NCBI GenBank assembly: GCA_024400755.1
Contig: JAKSMG010000001.1
Coordinates: 124,001-188,000, forward strand
Origin: Bacteroidales bacterium
GTDB taxonomy: Bacteria > Bacteroidota > Bacteroidia > Bacteroidales > WCHB1-69
Direction: 5' to 3'
DNA length: 64,000 nucleotides
How positions within the stretch are numbered: the first letter of the stretch is position 1; each line of letters opens with the position of its first letter. Below the pieces are notes generated by a model, which was not told the origin of the DNA, did not search any database, and saw only the letters and a list, made by a program, of their open reading frames with translations. Of the stretch, positions 9,487-18,079 are shown piece after piece. A program made the translations under genes and the position numbers.

Positions 9487-9590
9487 TCCAGCGTTTGAAA
9501 TATGAATTAGGCACTATTGTAGGTGCGGAGGATGAGGGAGAGCATAAAATTATTATTAATAATCCTTATAAAACATTCGAGAAATTATAG
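9453..9590 (+). other. Short unidentified coding-like fragment (45 codons)
   Basis: An ATG at 9453 opens a 45-codon frame overlapping the end of the GT2 gene by 34 bases and the end of the opposing ATPase gene by 25. The translation has natural-looking composition (REIVQRLKYELGTIVGAEDE, then HKIIINNPYKTFEKL). It may be the C-terminal relic of a displaced gene. I do not recognise the family, and chance is possible. Confidence 0.25.
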
Positions 9591-10885
9591 TTTGCTTTAG
9601 AAGTGAAAAGCAAATACAGAGGCCAGTCTATCAAATTGTCGTGGACACAGGGTGGCAGAAGCGAAAATCTCAGCATCTGTTGCGGCGCATATTTCTGGTT
9701 GTAAACTTTCAGACTTTTCGCCTGAACACTTACCGTTGCTTTCACTTCAATGGGAATGACATTGTTGGCGTTGGCAATGATGAAATCTACTTCGGCACTA
9801 TTGCCGGAAGTCCAATAGTAAATTTGATTGTTGTGCTTTGTACGCAGTTCCTGCAACACAAACTGTTCTGTGAAAGCCCCTTTAAATTCTTCAAACACGG
9901 CATTCCCGTTTACAATGGTTTGCGCTGACAATCCACTCAGCACACGCAGCAGGCCTACATCTAAGGCGTAGATTTTAAAATCCGACAGATCGGAATAGGC
10001 CGACAGAGGAAGTGCCGGTTTTGTAATCCGGTGTACCGCAGTGATTAAGCCGGTGTCTTTCAGCCACAGAATAGCGTCTTCGTATTCCCGTGCACGGGCG
10101 CCTTCGCGCACAAGGCCATAGACGAACTTTTTGTTTTCTTTCGACAGTTGGGAAGGCAAACTGTTCCATACGTAGCGGATTTTTTCGACAATTCGCTTTT
10201 CAGCGTGTTTAGAAAAATCGTTCTGGTATGTTTGCAAAATGAAATACAGCACATCGTTCACAAGTTCCAAATCGTGCGTATCCAAATATTTTTGCACGGC
10301 TCCGGGCATTCCACCAATGATAAAGTAAAGTTTCAATGCCGACTCCAATTTTTCGCGATACGGATTGAGATTGGTATCAAATTGCACGTGGTGAAGGAAT
10401 TGCACAAGCTGTTCGCTTTCGTAAACCATCAAAAACTCCTCGAAATCCATAGGATAAAGCGTAAGAAAATCGACTTTCCCCACGGGAAACGAAGTCCCTT
10501 TATGTAGTGCCACTCCCAACAGCGAACCCGCACAGCATATATCGTATTCGGGGGCTTCCTCTGAAAAATATTTGAGTGAGGTAAGCGCACGCGGGCATTC
10601 CTGTACCTCGTCAAAAATCAGCAGGCATTTTTGAGAATCAATCTTTCTTCTATGAAAAACTGACAACTGCTCAACAATCTTTTGCGGAGAAAGTTCTCCT
10701 TCAAAAACATCTGAAAGATGGGGCGTTCTTTCAAAATTCAAATAGCAGACATCCTCGTAATACACTTTGCCAAATTCCTTTAGCAACCAAGTCTTTCCTA
10801 CCTGTCGTGCGCCTTGCAGAATGAGCGGATTATGTTTCGCACGCAACTTCCACTGTGCCAATTCTTTGATAAGTTTCCGATACAT
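9566..10885 (-). CDS. AAA_14/DUF4143 ATPase
   Basis: 439 residues. N-terminal AAA_14 P-loop domain with Walker A QGARQVGKTWLLKEF, Walker B LLIFDEVQECPRAL and the sensor region CCAGSLLGVALHKG. The C-terminal half is DUF4143, a PD-(D/E)XK-like fold, ending in YYWTSGNSAEVDFIIA and VIPIEVKA with the acidic D...ExK arrangement. Such proteins are abundant and often horizontally acquired in Bacteroidota. A nucleic-acid or stress-related role is presumed but unproven. It stands alone with its own promoter box at 10905-10912 and two palindromes further upstream. Confidence 0.9.
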   Translation of the reverse strand: MYRKLIKELAQWKLRAKHNPLILQGARQVGKTWLLKEFGKVYYEDVCYLNFERTPHLSDVFEGELSPQKIVEQLSVFHRRKIDSQKCLLIFDEVQECPRALTSLKYFSEEAPEYDICCAGSLLGVALHKGTSFPVGKVDFLTLYPMDFEEFLMVYESEQLVQFLHHVQFDTNLNPYREKLESALKLYFIIGGMPGAVQKYLDTHDLELVNDVLYFILQTYQNDFSKHAEKRIVEKIRYVWNSLPSQLSKENKKFVYGLVREGARAREYEDAILWLKDTGLITAVHRITKPALPLSAYSDLSDFKIYALDVGLLRVLSGLSAQTIVNGNAVFEEFKGAFTEQFVLQELRTKHNNQIYYWTSGNSAEVDFIIANANNVIPIEVKATVSVQAKSLKVYNQKYAPQQMLRFSLLPPCVHDNLIDWPLYLLFTSKANYNFSNVL

Positions 10886-10904
10886 AATCTAAATTTTCAG
10901 ACCG

Positions 10905-10912
10905 CAAAAATA
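10905..10912 (-). promoter_or_regulatory. -7 promoter box of the DUF4143 ATPase gene
   Basis: Minus-strand TATTTTTG matches TAnnTTTG, 20 bases before the ATG. No TTTG is seen at the -33 distance. Confidence 0.55.
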
Positions 10913-10941
10913 CAAAAAAATACACTTGTCGTATGAAATAC

Positions 10942-10955
10942 GTGAAAATTTTCAC
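10942..10955. repeat. Perfect 14-bp palindrome GTGAAAATTTTCAC
   Basis: The sequence is identical on both strands and lies about 30 bp upstream of the ATPase -7 box, a plausible operator position near -40 to -50. A candidate binding site for a dimeric regulator; no regulator gene is nearby. Confidence 0.5.
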
Positions 10956-11046
10956 ATTTTTTATATGACAATTGTGAAGTACAACATAATTTGCAGTGAC
11001 AAAGCGTTTCTTGTTGGTTTTGTAAAAACACTAAAATTTGAAATGC

Positions 11047-11076
11047 GCAGTTCCGAAATGTGCATTTCGGAACTGC
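11047..11076. repeat. Perfect 14-bp inverted repeat with 2-base centre
   Basis: GCAGTTCCGAAATG, then TG, then CATTTCGGAACTGC. No T-run follows in either direction, so it is not a typical terminator. It lies in the 285-bp gap between the ATPase and the fucose genes, which otherwise shows no gene. Confidence 0.8.
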
Positions 11077-11170
11077 AAAAACATGAATATACAGTAGCGA
11101 AAAACACATCTCATATTAGATTTCACTTAATTATAAGACAAAACTCTTTATTCATTATTTTGCATTTTCT

Positions 11171-11503
11171 CTATTCCAACTTGAATATCCGTTCCATCAG
11201 CTGCCATTTCTCCATACTGGAAGCATTCGCGGCACAGCCTTGAAACTGCGAAACATACGCTTCCCACTCTGCCTGACGTGGAAGTTGGGCTAAGCGGGCA
11301 TTATCCTTTTCCCAATCAAATTCATCAACCGTGTCGCAAATCATAAACAAGCGAGTGCCTAAACGATAAATTTGCATATCTAAAATTCCCACCGAACGGA
11401 TTCCTTTCTGAATTTCCGGCCAAACCTGACGATGGGCCTCCACATATTGTTCTATCTTTTCAGGATCGTTTACTAATTCGAGTGTTTGACAATATCTTTT
11501 CAT
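11171..11503 (-). CDS. RhaM/FucM-type sugar mutarotase (DUF718), probably for L-fucose
   Basis: 110 residues, a dimeric ferredoxin-like fold of the L-rhamnose mutarotase family: KRYCQTLELVNDPEKIEQYV, the active-site stretch AHRQVWPEIQKGIRSVGI, and a C-terminal Trp-rich segment (EKWQLMERIF). It interconverts alpha and beta anomers of a 6-deoxy sugar in the cytoplasm. Family membership suggests rhamnose, but it directly follows the fucose permease gene, so L-fucose is the likely substrate. ATG 11503 begins MKRY; the upstream TTG at 11509 is less likely. It is the last gene of the glycan operon. Confidence 0.85.
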   Translation of the reverse strand: MKRYCQTLELVNDPEKIEQYVEAHRQVWPEIQKGIRSVGILDMQIYRLGTRLFMICDTVDEFDWEKDNARLAQLPRQAEWEAYVSQFQGCAANASSMEKWQLMERIFKLE

Positions 11504-11511
11504 AAACAATA

Positions 11512-12825
11512 TTATTTTCTACAAAAACGTGGAACAAAATTAGCATAGATTACGACAACTGCAAAGCAAAGCATTGGGAGGAAAAAACTCAAATTTACAG
11601 ATGAAATGTCACCTAATCCGTTGCCGTCGATAACCATTGCCTGCAATGGTGGCAATATACTTCCTCCGAGAATGGCCATAACAAGTCCCGCGGCTCCCAA
11701 TTTGGCATCCTCCCCTATTCCCTGCAAAGAAATCCCGTATATAGTTGGGAACATCAAACTCATACACGCAGATACTCCTACCAAACACCCCATTCCTGTT
11801 CGTCCTCCCACAAAAATAACTATACCCAACAAAATAATGCCAATCATACCCAAAACAGATAGAAGTTTGTGTGGGCGAATGTATTTCATTAAAAAAGTAC
11901 AAATAAAACGACTTATACAAAATACCAACATAGCAACGATATTGAACTTTTGGGCCAAAATTTCAGCAGCTTGTTCGCCCATTCCTTCAGCCATAAATAT
12001 CTGTGTGCCATATTGAATAATAAAAGTCCAACACATTATTTGCACCCCAACATAGAAGAACTGGGCGACTACCCCATATCTGTATCTTTTGTTATTCCAA
12101 AGACGACGAAGCGTTTCTTTGAAACTGGTATTTTCTGTTTGCATACCTGCATCTTCTAAATTTAAATGCTTTTCTTTTTGAGGTAATAGAAAAACAAAGA
12201 GTAGAAACATCACCAACAATACAATACCAATAAACACGTATGGACGGCTTAACACGGCCAAATCTGCAGATTTCATTGCCTCGAACTCTGCATTTCCAAG
12301 CTGTGCCCGAGCGGCCGTATCCATAGGATTCAGTCGTGACTGAATAAAGTTCATTGCCACGAACATCCCAACCAATGAACCAATGGGATTGAAGGCCTGA
12401 GCCAAATTCAATCTACGAGTAGCCGTTTCAGCATCTCCCATGGATAAGATGTACGGATTTGCACTGGTTTCCAAAAATGATAGTCCACAGGTAAGGACAA
12501 AATATGCCAACAAAAAGGGGTAATAACTTCCTATTATTTGTGCAGGAAAGAACAAGAATGCCCCAACGGCGTATAAACCAAGTCCCATCAATAAACCAGC
12601 TTTATAACTAAACTTTCGGATGAACAAAGCAGCAGGAAGAGCCATACAGAAGTATCCGCCATAGAAGGCCAATTGGACTAACGCTCCATCTGTTACACTC
12701 ATCCTAAAAATCTTTGAAAAAGCTTTTACCATCGGATTGGTAATGTCGTTGGCAAAGCCCCATAGTGCAAAGCATAAAGTGACTAATACGAATGGAAGTA
12801 TATGTTTGCGACTTATAGTCTTCAT
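11512..12825 (-). CDS. fucP: L-fucose:H+ symporter, MFS family
   Basis: 437 residues with 12 predicted membrane helices. Signature stretches of the FHS family are GFANDITNPMV, with the Asp equivalent to the proton-coupling Asp46 of E. coli FucP, and SFLETSANPYIL, with the Glu equivalent to Glu135. PTIYGISLQGIG and GAAGLVMAILGGSILPP are in the C-terminal half. It imports free L-fucose across the inner membrane. Its position between a sugar mutarotase and a sugar kinase/nucleotidyltransferase fusion indicates that imported fucose is activated for glycan synthesis rather than only catabolised; no fucose isomerase or aldolase is present here. Confidence 0.9.
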   Translation of the reverse strand: MKTISRKHILPFVLVTLCFALWGFANDITNPMVKAFSKIFRMSVTDGALVQLAFYGGYFCMALPAALFIRKFSYKAGLLMGLGLYAVGAFLFFPAQIIGSYYPFLLAYFVLTCGLSFLETSANPYILSMGDAETATRRLNLAQAFNPIGSLVGMFVAMNFIQSRLNPMDTAARAQLGNAEFEAMKSADLAVLSRPYVFIGIVLLVMFLLFVFLLPQKEKHLNLEDAGMQTENTSFKETLRRLWNNKRYRYGVVAQFFYVGVQIMCWTFIIQYGTQIFMAEGMGEQAAEILAQKFNIVAMLVFCISRFICTFLMKYIRPHKLLSVLGMIGIILLGIVIFVGGRTGMGCLVGVSACMSLMFPTIYGISLQGIGEDAKLGAAGLVMAILGGSILPPLQAMVIDGNGLGDISSVNLSFFLPMLCFAVVVIYANFVPRFCRK

Positions 12826-12845
12826 ATATGAATTTCTTTTATCAA

Positions 12846-14045
12846 TTATTTTCTACGTATCTTGAGTGAGATTGCTTCCGGATTTTTTTTACAAAATTCG
12901 CACGTATCCGTTACCACACACGCTAAATATCCTCCTCCACCAGCACCTGGCATTTTCCAAGCCAACACCCCTTCCATTACGGAATATTTATCTATATAGG
13001 ATTTCACCGAACCTTGAATCATAGCTGGAAACATTGCAATCTGTGCACTAAATGAAGCCCGATAAGACTGGGCAAATTTTGACAAATCCATCCCCATTAT
13101 GGCACTCCAACATTCCTCAGCGGCAGAAGCCAATGCCCGAACTTTATCTTCTGTAATATCTTTGCCATCCACTACATTGCACCCTGCCTTGCGCGGTTCC
13201 ATCGGAATCAATACCAAATGATTTTCCAACCATTGCAAAACAGTTTCATCAGAGCACCGCTCTATCTTTTCAGGCCAAAAATGATTATCGTAATAGTGTC
13301 GGCACAAACCCGGCACACAAATGCCAATGGAATCTTGGGCTCCACTAATGATACCATCCGATCTTTCAGGACTGTTTTCAAAACAAAAGACCAGACGGGC
13401 TAAAGTTTCAGGATCCATATCAGGCAACTGATAAGGCCAAATACGTTTAATAACATTTCGAGTCGAAGTGGAAAGACCGCACCGCTCGCGTATTTCAAAG
13501 GTTGGTTTCAGAGAAATTGTAATAGCCCATCCCGGCGCATAACAACTCACATACGGTTGATCTATCCATGTTCCTGCTAAATCCAGGCGAGTGGGCAGCT
13601 GACAATCCGTACTCACTTGAGATTTTCCCGTTCCGAGTTCCTTTTTCAAATCCGTAGAAGAGCGGGCAGCCAAGCCTTCGTGAGGTGTTCTTTCCAGAAC
13701 AACATATTCCATTCCTCGTTCCTCACAAAGTTTGCGTTTTGCATCGGACGCACCATCCTGATTAACGACCAATATGTCAGGATGTAAAAAGTCCAATGTC
13801 GGAAGAAAGTCCAAAACGCCACTGCCTTGATTGATAAAAGCATTCTTGACATAACGGATAGCTTTCACCATAAACAAGCGTTCCTGCTCCGGATAAATGG
13901 TTTTATGATTTTTATAATGCAATATTGTATTGTCTGATCCTATACCGACATACAAGTCGCCGAACTCGGCCGCTTGTCGAAAAAATTCAACGTGACCACT
14001 ATGTAGTAAGTCGTAACATCCTGAAACAAAAACCTTCTTAGCCAT
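12846..14045 (-). CDS. Cytidylyltransferase-like / GHMP kinase-like fusion, candidate fucose-activating enzyme
   Basis: 399 residues. Residues 1-135 are a nucleotidyltransferase of the TagD/RfaE2 fold with VFVSGCYDLLHSGHVEFF, where HSGH (15-18) is the HxGH catalytic motif. Residues 150-399 are GHMP-kinase-like: PTRLDLAGTW (151-160), a degenerate phosphate loop GLSTSTRN (190-197), SGAQDSIG (234-241) and KMPGAGGGGYLA (364-375). Bifunctional sugar activation (phosphorylation at C1, then nucleotidylation) is inferred. The neighbours FucP and mutarotase point to L-fucose, but GDP-fucose salvage normally uses the unrelated Fkp. The nucleotide used (C, A or G) cannot be told. The unusual loop leaves kinase activity uncertain. 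Confidence 0.75.
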   Translation of the reverse strand: MAKKVFVSGCYDLLHSGHVEFFRQAAEFGDLYVGIGSDNTILHYKNHKTIYPEQERLFMVKAIRYVKNAFINQGSGVLDFLPTLDFLHPDILVVNQDGASDAKRKLCEERGMEYVVLERTPHEGLAARSSTDLKKELGTGKSQVSTDCQLPTRLDLAGTWIDQPYVSCYAPGWAITISLKPTFEIRERCGLSTSTRNVIKRIWPYQLPDMDPETLARLVFCFENSPERSDGIISGAQDSIGICVPGLCRHYYDNHFWPEKIERCSDETVLQWLENHLVLIPMEPRKAGCNVVDGKDITEDKVRALASAAEECWSAIMGMDLSKFAQSYRASFSAQIAMFPAMIQGSVKSYIDKYSVMEGVLAWKMPGAGGGGYLACVVTDTCEFCKKNPEAISLKIRRK

Positions 14046-14046
14046 A

Positions 14047-14988
14047 TTATCTTTCTGCTCTCATAGGATTTTCAAGAAAATCTTTGTATGCCAAACGGAT
14101 TCCATCCTCTAATTCGGTAGAATATTTCCAACCCAACGCTTCGGCTTTGGATACATCCAATAATTTACGTGGTGTTCCATTTGGTTTGGATGGATCCCAT
14201 TTGATGGCCCCTTCAAATCCCACGACTTTCGCAACCATTTCCGTCAAAGCTTTAATAGACAATTCTTTGCCGGTTCCAGCATTGACCGTTTCATTGCCGC
14301 TATAATTGTTCATCAAGAAGACACACAAGTTAGCCAAGTCGTCAACGTATAGGAATTCTCGCAACGGACTACCATCACCCCAGCAAGTCACTTCTTTCAA
14401 TCCATCCTGCTTGGCTTCGTGGAAACGCCGAATAAGTGCTGGAAGGACGTGCGAATGCTCCGGATGATAGTTGTCGTTGGGACCATACAAATTGGTTGGC
14501 ATCACGGAAATATAGTCCGTACCGTATTGACGATTGAGAAATTCGCAATATTTCAATCCGGAAATTTTAGCCAAGGCGTATGCCTCGTTAGTTTTTTCCA
14601 ATTCAGAAGTCAACAGACAATCCTCCTTCATCGGTTGAGGTGCCATCCGGGGATAAATGCAGCTGGAACCCAAAAATTCCAATTTCTTGCAACCATTCTT
14701 CCAAGCTGAATGAATGACATTCATTTCCAGAATCATATTGTCATACATAAAATCTGCCAAGGCATTCTGGTTGGCAATGATGCCACCTACCTTTGCTGCT
14801 GCCAAAAACACATACTCGGGTTTTTCCTCTGCAAAAAATGCTTCTACCGCATCTTGCCGTGTCAAGTCGAGTTCTTTATGAGTTCTTGTAATAATATTGT
14901 TGTAACCTTGGCGCTGTAATTCACGCACAATAGCACTACCCACCATCCCTTTATGACCAGCCACAAATATTTTTGATTTTTTTTCCAT
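14047..14988 (-). CDS. fcl: GDP-L-fucose synthase
   Basis: 313 residues, extended SDR. It epimerises and reduces GDP-4-keto-6-deoxymannose to GDP-L-fucose with NADPH. Motifs are VAGHKGMVGSAIVREL for the cofactor loop, LAAAKVGGIIAN, GSSCIYPRMAPQP with the catalytic Ser/Cys, the YxxxK dyad in NEAYALAKISG, and PTNLYGPNDNYHPEHSHVLP, which is diagnostic for the family. It lies immediately downstream of GMD in the same orientation, the classic two-step pathway. The following gene starts two bases after its stop. Confidence 0.95.
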   Translation of the reverse strand: MEKKSKIFVAGHKGMVGSAIVRELQRQGYNNIITRTHKELDLTRQDAVEAFFAEEKPEYVFLAAAKVGGIIANQNALADFMYDNMILEMNVIHSAWKNGCKKLEFLGSSCIYPRMAPQPMKEDCLLTSELEKTNEAYALAKISGLKYCEFLNRQYGTDYISVMPTNLYGPNDNYHPEHSHVLPALIRRFHEAKQDGLKEVTCWGDGSPLREFLYVDDLANLCVFLMNNYSGNETVNAGTGKELSIKALTEMVAKVVGFEGAIKWDPSKPNGTPRKLLDVSKAEALGWKYSTELEDGIRLAYKDFLENPMRAER

Positions 14989-15025
14989 TATTTCATTTTT
15001 TTACGTTGACAATAACGTTGCTTCG

Positions 15026-16072
15026 TTATCGTTTCAAATCATGTTCCACCATCAGTTTGACCAACTCCTTAAATGGTGTTTTTGTCGGATTCCAGCCAAG
15101 CAGCGTTTTCGCCTTTGTAGGATCTCCAAGCAACTGTTCCACTTCTGCAGGTCGGAAATACTTGGGATCTACTTCCACTAAAATCTTTCCAGTCTTGACA
15201 TCAATACCTTTTTCGTTAACACCTTCTCCTTCCCAGCGCAACTCCATTCCTGCATATTGGAAGGCAAGTGTGGCAAATTCACGAACCGTGTGATATTCTC
15301 CTGTCGCGATTACAAAATCTTCAGGTTTCTCGTGTTGTAGCATCAGCCACATACACTCCACATAATCTTTAGCATAGCCCCAATCTCGTAAGGCATTCAA
15401 ATTTCCCAAATACAATTTGTCTTGATAACCTTGCGCAATACGAGCGGCCGCCAGCGTGATTTTGCGCGTGACAAACGTTTCGCCACGGCGTTCGCTTTCG
15501 TGGTTGAACAAGATTCCATTTACTGCAAACATTCCATAACTTTCGCGATAGTTTTTCACGATCCAAAAACCGTATTGTTTGGCCACGCCATACGGTGAAC
15601 GCGGATAGAAGGGAGTGGTTTCCTTTTGTGGGACCTCTTGAACTAAACCGAACAATTCGGAGGTTGATGCTTGGTAAATTTTACAGGTTTTCTCCATACC
15701 TAAAATACGGATTGCTTCCAAAAGACGGAGTACGCCCGTGGCATCCGTTTCTGCCGTATATTCCGGACAGTCGAAACTCACTTTCACGTGACTTTGGGCG
15801 GCGAGATTATACACTTCCGTAGGACGGACCTGCTGCAAGATGCGAACAAGGGAAGACGAGTCCGTCATATCTCCATAATGCAAGTTTACCAGTCTTTTTT
15901 GCTTCATATCTCTCACCCACTCGTCCAAATACAAGTGCTCTATACGGCCAGTATTAAAAGATGAACTGCGGCGAATGATGCCGTGAACTTCGTATCCTTT
16001 TTCCAAAAGAAATTCTGCCAAGAAAGAACCATCCTGGCCTGTAATTCCGGTGATAAGTGCTATTTTTTTCAT
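15026..16072 (-). CDS. gmd: GDP-mannose 4,6-dehydratase
   Basis: 348 residues, extended SDR. It converts GDP-D-mannose to GDP-4-keto-6-deoxy-D-mannose, the first step to GDP-L-fucose. Visible: [18 protein letters not shown] cofactor loop, [24 protein letters not shown], the catalytic YxxxK in [12 protein letters not shown], and [17 protein letters not shown]. Length is normal for bacterial GMD. It stands between the GT11 fucosyltransferase and GDP-fucose synthase, so donor production and use are encoded together. Confidence 0.96.
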   Translation of the reverse strand: MKKIALITGITGQDGSFLAEFLLEKGYEVHGIIRRSSSFNTGRIEHLYLDEWVRDMKQKRLVNLHYGDMTDSSSLVRILQQVRPTEVYNLAAQSHVKVSFDCPEYTAETDATGVLRLLEAIRILGMEKTCKIYQASTSELFGLVQEVPQKETTPFYPRSPYGVAKQYGFWIVKNYRESYGMFAVNGILFNHESERRGETFVTRKITLAAARIAQGYQDKLYLGNLNALRDWGYAKDYVECMWLMLQHEKPEDFVIATGEYHTVREFATLAFQYAGMELRWEGEGVNEKGIDVKTGKILVEVDPKYFRPAEVEQLLGDPTKAKTLLGWNPTKTPFKELVKLMVEHDLKR

Positions 16073-16082
16073 AATATCGTAA

Positions 16083-16961
16083 TTACATTAATATCCAATC
16101 TTTAGGCATTGATTCTCTTTTTCTATTATCTGCCTGCTCATCTACAAAATAATGTTTGGGGGCAACAACTATTTTTTGTGGATTGTTGTTAAGCCAAGCC
16201 CCCCACCAGCTAAAAGTACTATTGGGAATGATATTATGCTTACACAAACTCATCAACTGCATATCGCGATAGGATTCCTTACCCGTATTCCAATCAATGA
16301 AAGAAGCATTTTCAATGTTTGAAAATGTGGTACGGCACCATTCTATGTCATCTGAGAAAAAGTAAAAATGCGTAGCTCCTGTTTTCTCTTTCATCAACTG
16401 AATTGCCTTGACATACCAATCAGGAGTTACTTGAGCAAACACTTTCGAGTTGACGACATTCAAATAATCTCCACGTCTAATATGCACGGATACAGAGTTT
16501 GTTTCTTGCATCTGTTGGGCAATTGTACTATTCCTCTCGTCCAATGGTTTAGCGAAACGGAAATCTTTCAGTAATTCATCTCTGATATCTTTAAAGTATT
16601 TCTCTTTTGCGAAATAGCCATACAAGGTTGCATTTTTCAACATTCTCTCCGAGGTTTCCGGCACGGATTCATCATCAACAATGTGATGGATTTTCTTGAG
16701 CAAACGCGTAGACAAGCATTGTTTGGGGCGGGCAAGTAGGTGCAGTTTCGTTTTTTCAAACAATGACGTTGAAATCCGCTTTGGATTATTGATTGCAAAT
16801 ATATCCATTGCATACGGACGACACCACGACTTGTGCTTATGTATTTCAAAAATGGATAAATCCAAACGAAGTTCTGCTCCGGTTTTTTTCGCAAAAGCTT
16901 TGGCGGAAGCATATTCAAACATCTGGTTGCCCAGCCCGCCTTGAAGGTAAATTGTTAGCAT
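16083..16961 (-). CDS. Alpha-1,2-fucosyltransferase, GT11 family
   Basis: 292 residues. The N-terminus [17 protein letters not shown] is the GT11 motif. Motif [12 protein letters not shown], binds GDP-fucose, and [15 protein letters not shown] is the C-terminal motif. It transfers L-fucose from GDP-fucose to a galactose or similar acceptor in alpha-1,2 linkage, giving a blood-group-H-like end on a surface glycan. The GDP-fucose genes follow 11 bases downstream. A second copy of just the first 16 codons survives at 18026-18076, showing that another GT11 gene was once there or that the locus recombined. Confidence 0.93.
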   Translation of the reverse strand: MLTIYLQGGLGNQMFEYASAKAFAKKTGAELRLDLSIFEIHKHKSWCRPYAMDIFAINNPKRISTSLFEKTKLHLLARPKQCLSTRLLKKIHHIVDDESVPETSERMLKNATLYGYFAKEKYFKDIRDELLKDFRFAKPLDERNSTIAQQMQETNSVSVHIRRGDYLNVVNSKVFAQVTPDWYVKAIQLMKEKTGATHFYFFSDDIEWCRTTFSNIENASFIDWNTGKESYRDMQLMSLCKHNIIPNSTFSWWGAWLNNNPQKIVVAPKHYFVDEQADNRKRESMPKDWILM

Positions 16962-16977
16962 AATCTTATAAATAATA

Positions 16978-17982
16978 TTACAAACCTAAATTATTAAATT
17001 TTGGAAAGAACCGATCAATCAACTCATTAACAAGCAGCAATAAGCATATTGTTGCCAATGCCATAAATGAATGCCAACTGTCATCTATTCGCGTTAACAA
17101 TATATTTTTGACAAAAGTCCAAAAAAACATATGGATGCACATTAATCTAAGTGATTGCCTACCTATATGTGCAAATATAAAACTCAATTTCTTGAAATAT
17201 TGAAAAACAATTCCCAAAATCCAACATTCCAAAAGCCCAATCATGTAAAACAACGGCAAACTAAAAATGCCACAATCCCCATACCGACGAATTGACATAT
17301 TGGCTGATCCATTGATTTTAATCAATACAACATATAAGATAATGGCAGGTACAAGAAAATAATATCTGTTTTTATACGTAAAAACGGATTTCAAACAGTA
17401 ACCCGAAATGATGAACAAAGCACCCAAGGGAGCAACATCAAGACTCCATGGCAGAAGTATTGGCAATTTGGAAAAAATGACTGCAAGAACAATATATGCA
17501 ATGACTATCCATCGATTTCTATTTTTATAATTCCAAACATACACCAAAAGATATGAAACAAAAAATGCGGTTAAAAACCACAATGGCGCAATGTAACTTT
17601 TCAATAGGATTTGAGAAGGATTAGTAACGGATAATACCAGACTATATCTAGAATACAGTACACCATATAATTGGTGTAAGAAATTCCCATCTTTTCCAGC
17701 CATTAACGAAATAACGTACATTAAACTTACAAAAAGGAAAGTATATGCGAAGTAAGGACGAAGCAATCTCATGGATTTTTTCTTCACTCCTTCCATAAAC
17801 GAGTATTTAGGGTTGAATGTGCATCCTGAAACAACAAAAAACATTGACACATATCCTGTTGCAACGAAATCAGAATTAAAAGGAAAAGCTTCCATGTGAA
17901 CAAGCATTATTAGAATAATACCTATCCCTTTAATTGCATCAACCCAGAGCAGTTTTTTATTTTCTATAATATTATCCACCAT
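16978..17982 (-). CDS. Acyltransferase_3-family membrane O-acyltransferase
   Basis: 334 residues with about ten hydrophobic helices. The N-terminal signature is KLLWVDAIKGIGIILIMLVH, with the conserved Asp-Ala-x-Lys-Gly and the His thought to be catalytic. SMFFVVSGCTFNP is the second motif. Such proteins O-acetylate or otherwise O-acylate sugars of lipopolysaccharide or capsule at the inner membrane. It lies between GT genes of the glycan operon and starts just downstream of the GT11 relic. The donor and target sugar are unknown. Confidence 0.85.
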   Translation of the reverse strand: MVDNIIENKKLLWVDAIKGIGIILIMLVHMEAFPFNSDFVATGYVSMFFVVSGCTFNPKYSFMEGVKKKSMRLLRPYFAYTFLFVSLMYVISLMAGKDGNFLHQLYGVLYSRYSLVLSVTNPSQILLKSYIAPLWFLTAFFVSYLLVYVWNYKNRNRWIVIAYIVLAVIFSKLPILLPWSLDVAPLGALFIISGYCLKSVFTYKNRYYFLVPAIILYVVLIKINGSANMSIRRYGDCGIFSLPLFYMIGLLECWILGIVFQYFKKLSFIFAHIGRQSLRLMCIHMFFWTFVKNILLTRIDDSWHSFMALATICLLLLVNELIDRFFPKFNNLGL

Positions 17983-18025
17983 TTATTGCTGAATTTAAGA
18001 GAGATATTTTTGTCTTCCATAGTTC

Positions 18026-18076
18026 TCATTCAAACATCTGGTTCCCGAGACCTCCTTGAAGGTATATAGTTAGCAT
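18026..18076 (-). pseudogene. Remnant of the 5' end of a second GT11 fucosyltransferase gene
   Basis: Sixteen codons read [16 protein letters not shown] and then a stop (TGA 18028-18026). These residues are identical to the first 16 of the complete GT11 gene at 16961, although the DNA differs at several positions. Nothing else of the gene is left. This is a scar of gene replacement or duplication-deletion in the glycan operon. Confidence 0.85.
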
Positions 18077-18079
18077 AGC

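Noticed and set aside
11047-11076. Perfect inverted repeat as a terminator of the fucose operon or the ATPase gene
   Set aside because: No T-run on either side, and it is upstream of the ATPase and beyond the last gene of the operon by ~95 bp.
15012-15029. Small ATAACG / CGTTAT hairpin between gmd and fcl
   Set aside because: Only six base pairs, partly inside the gmd stop region, no T-run; not convincing as terminator or operator.
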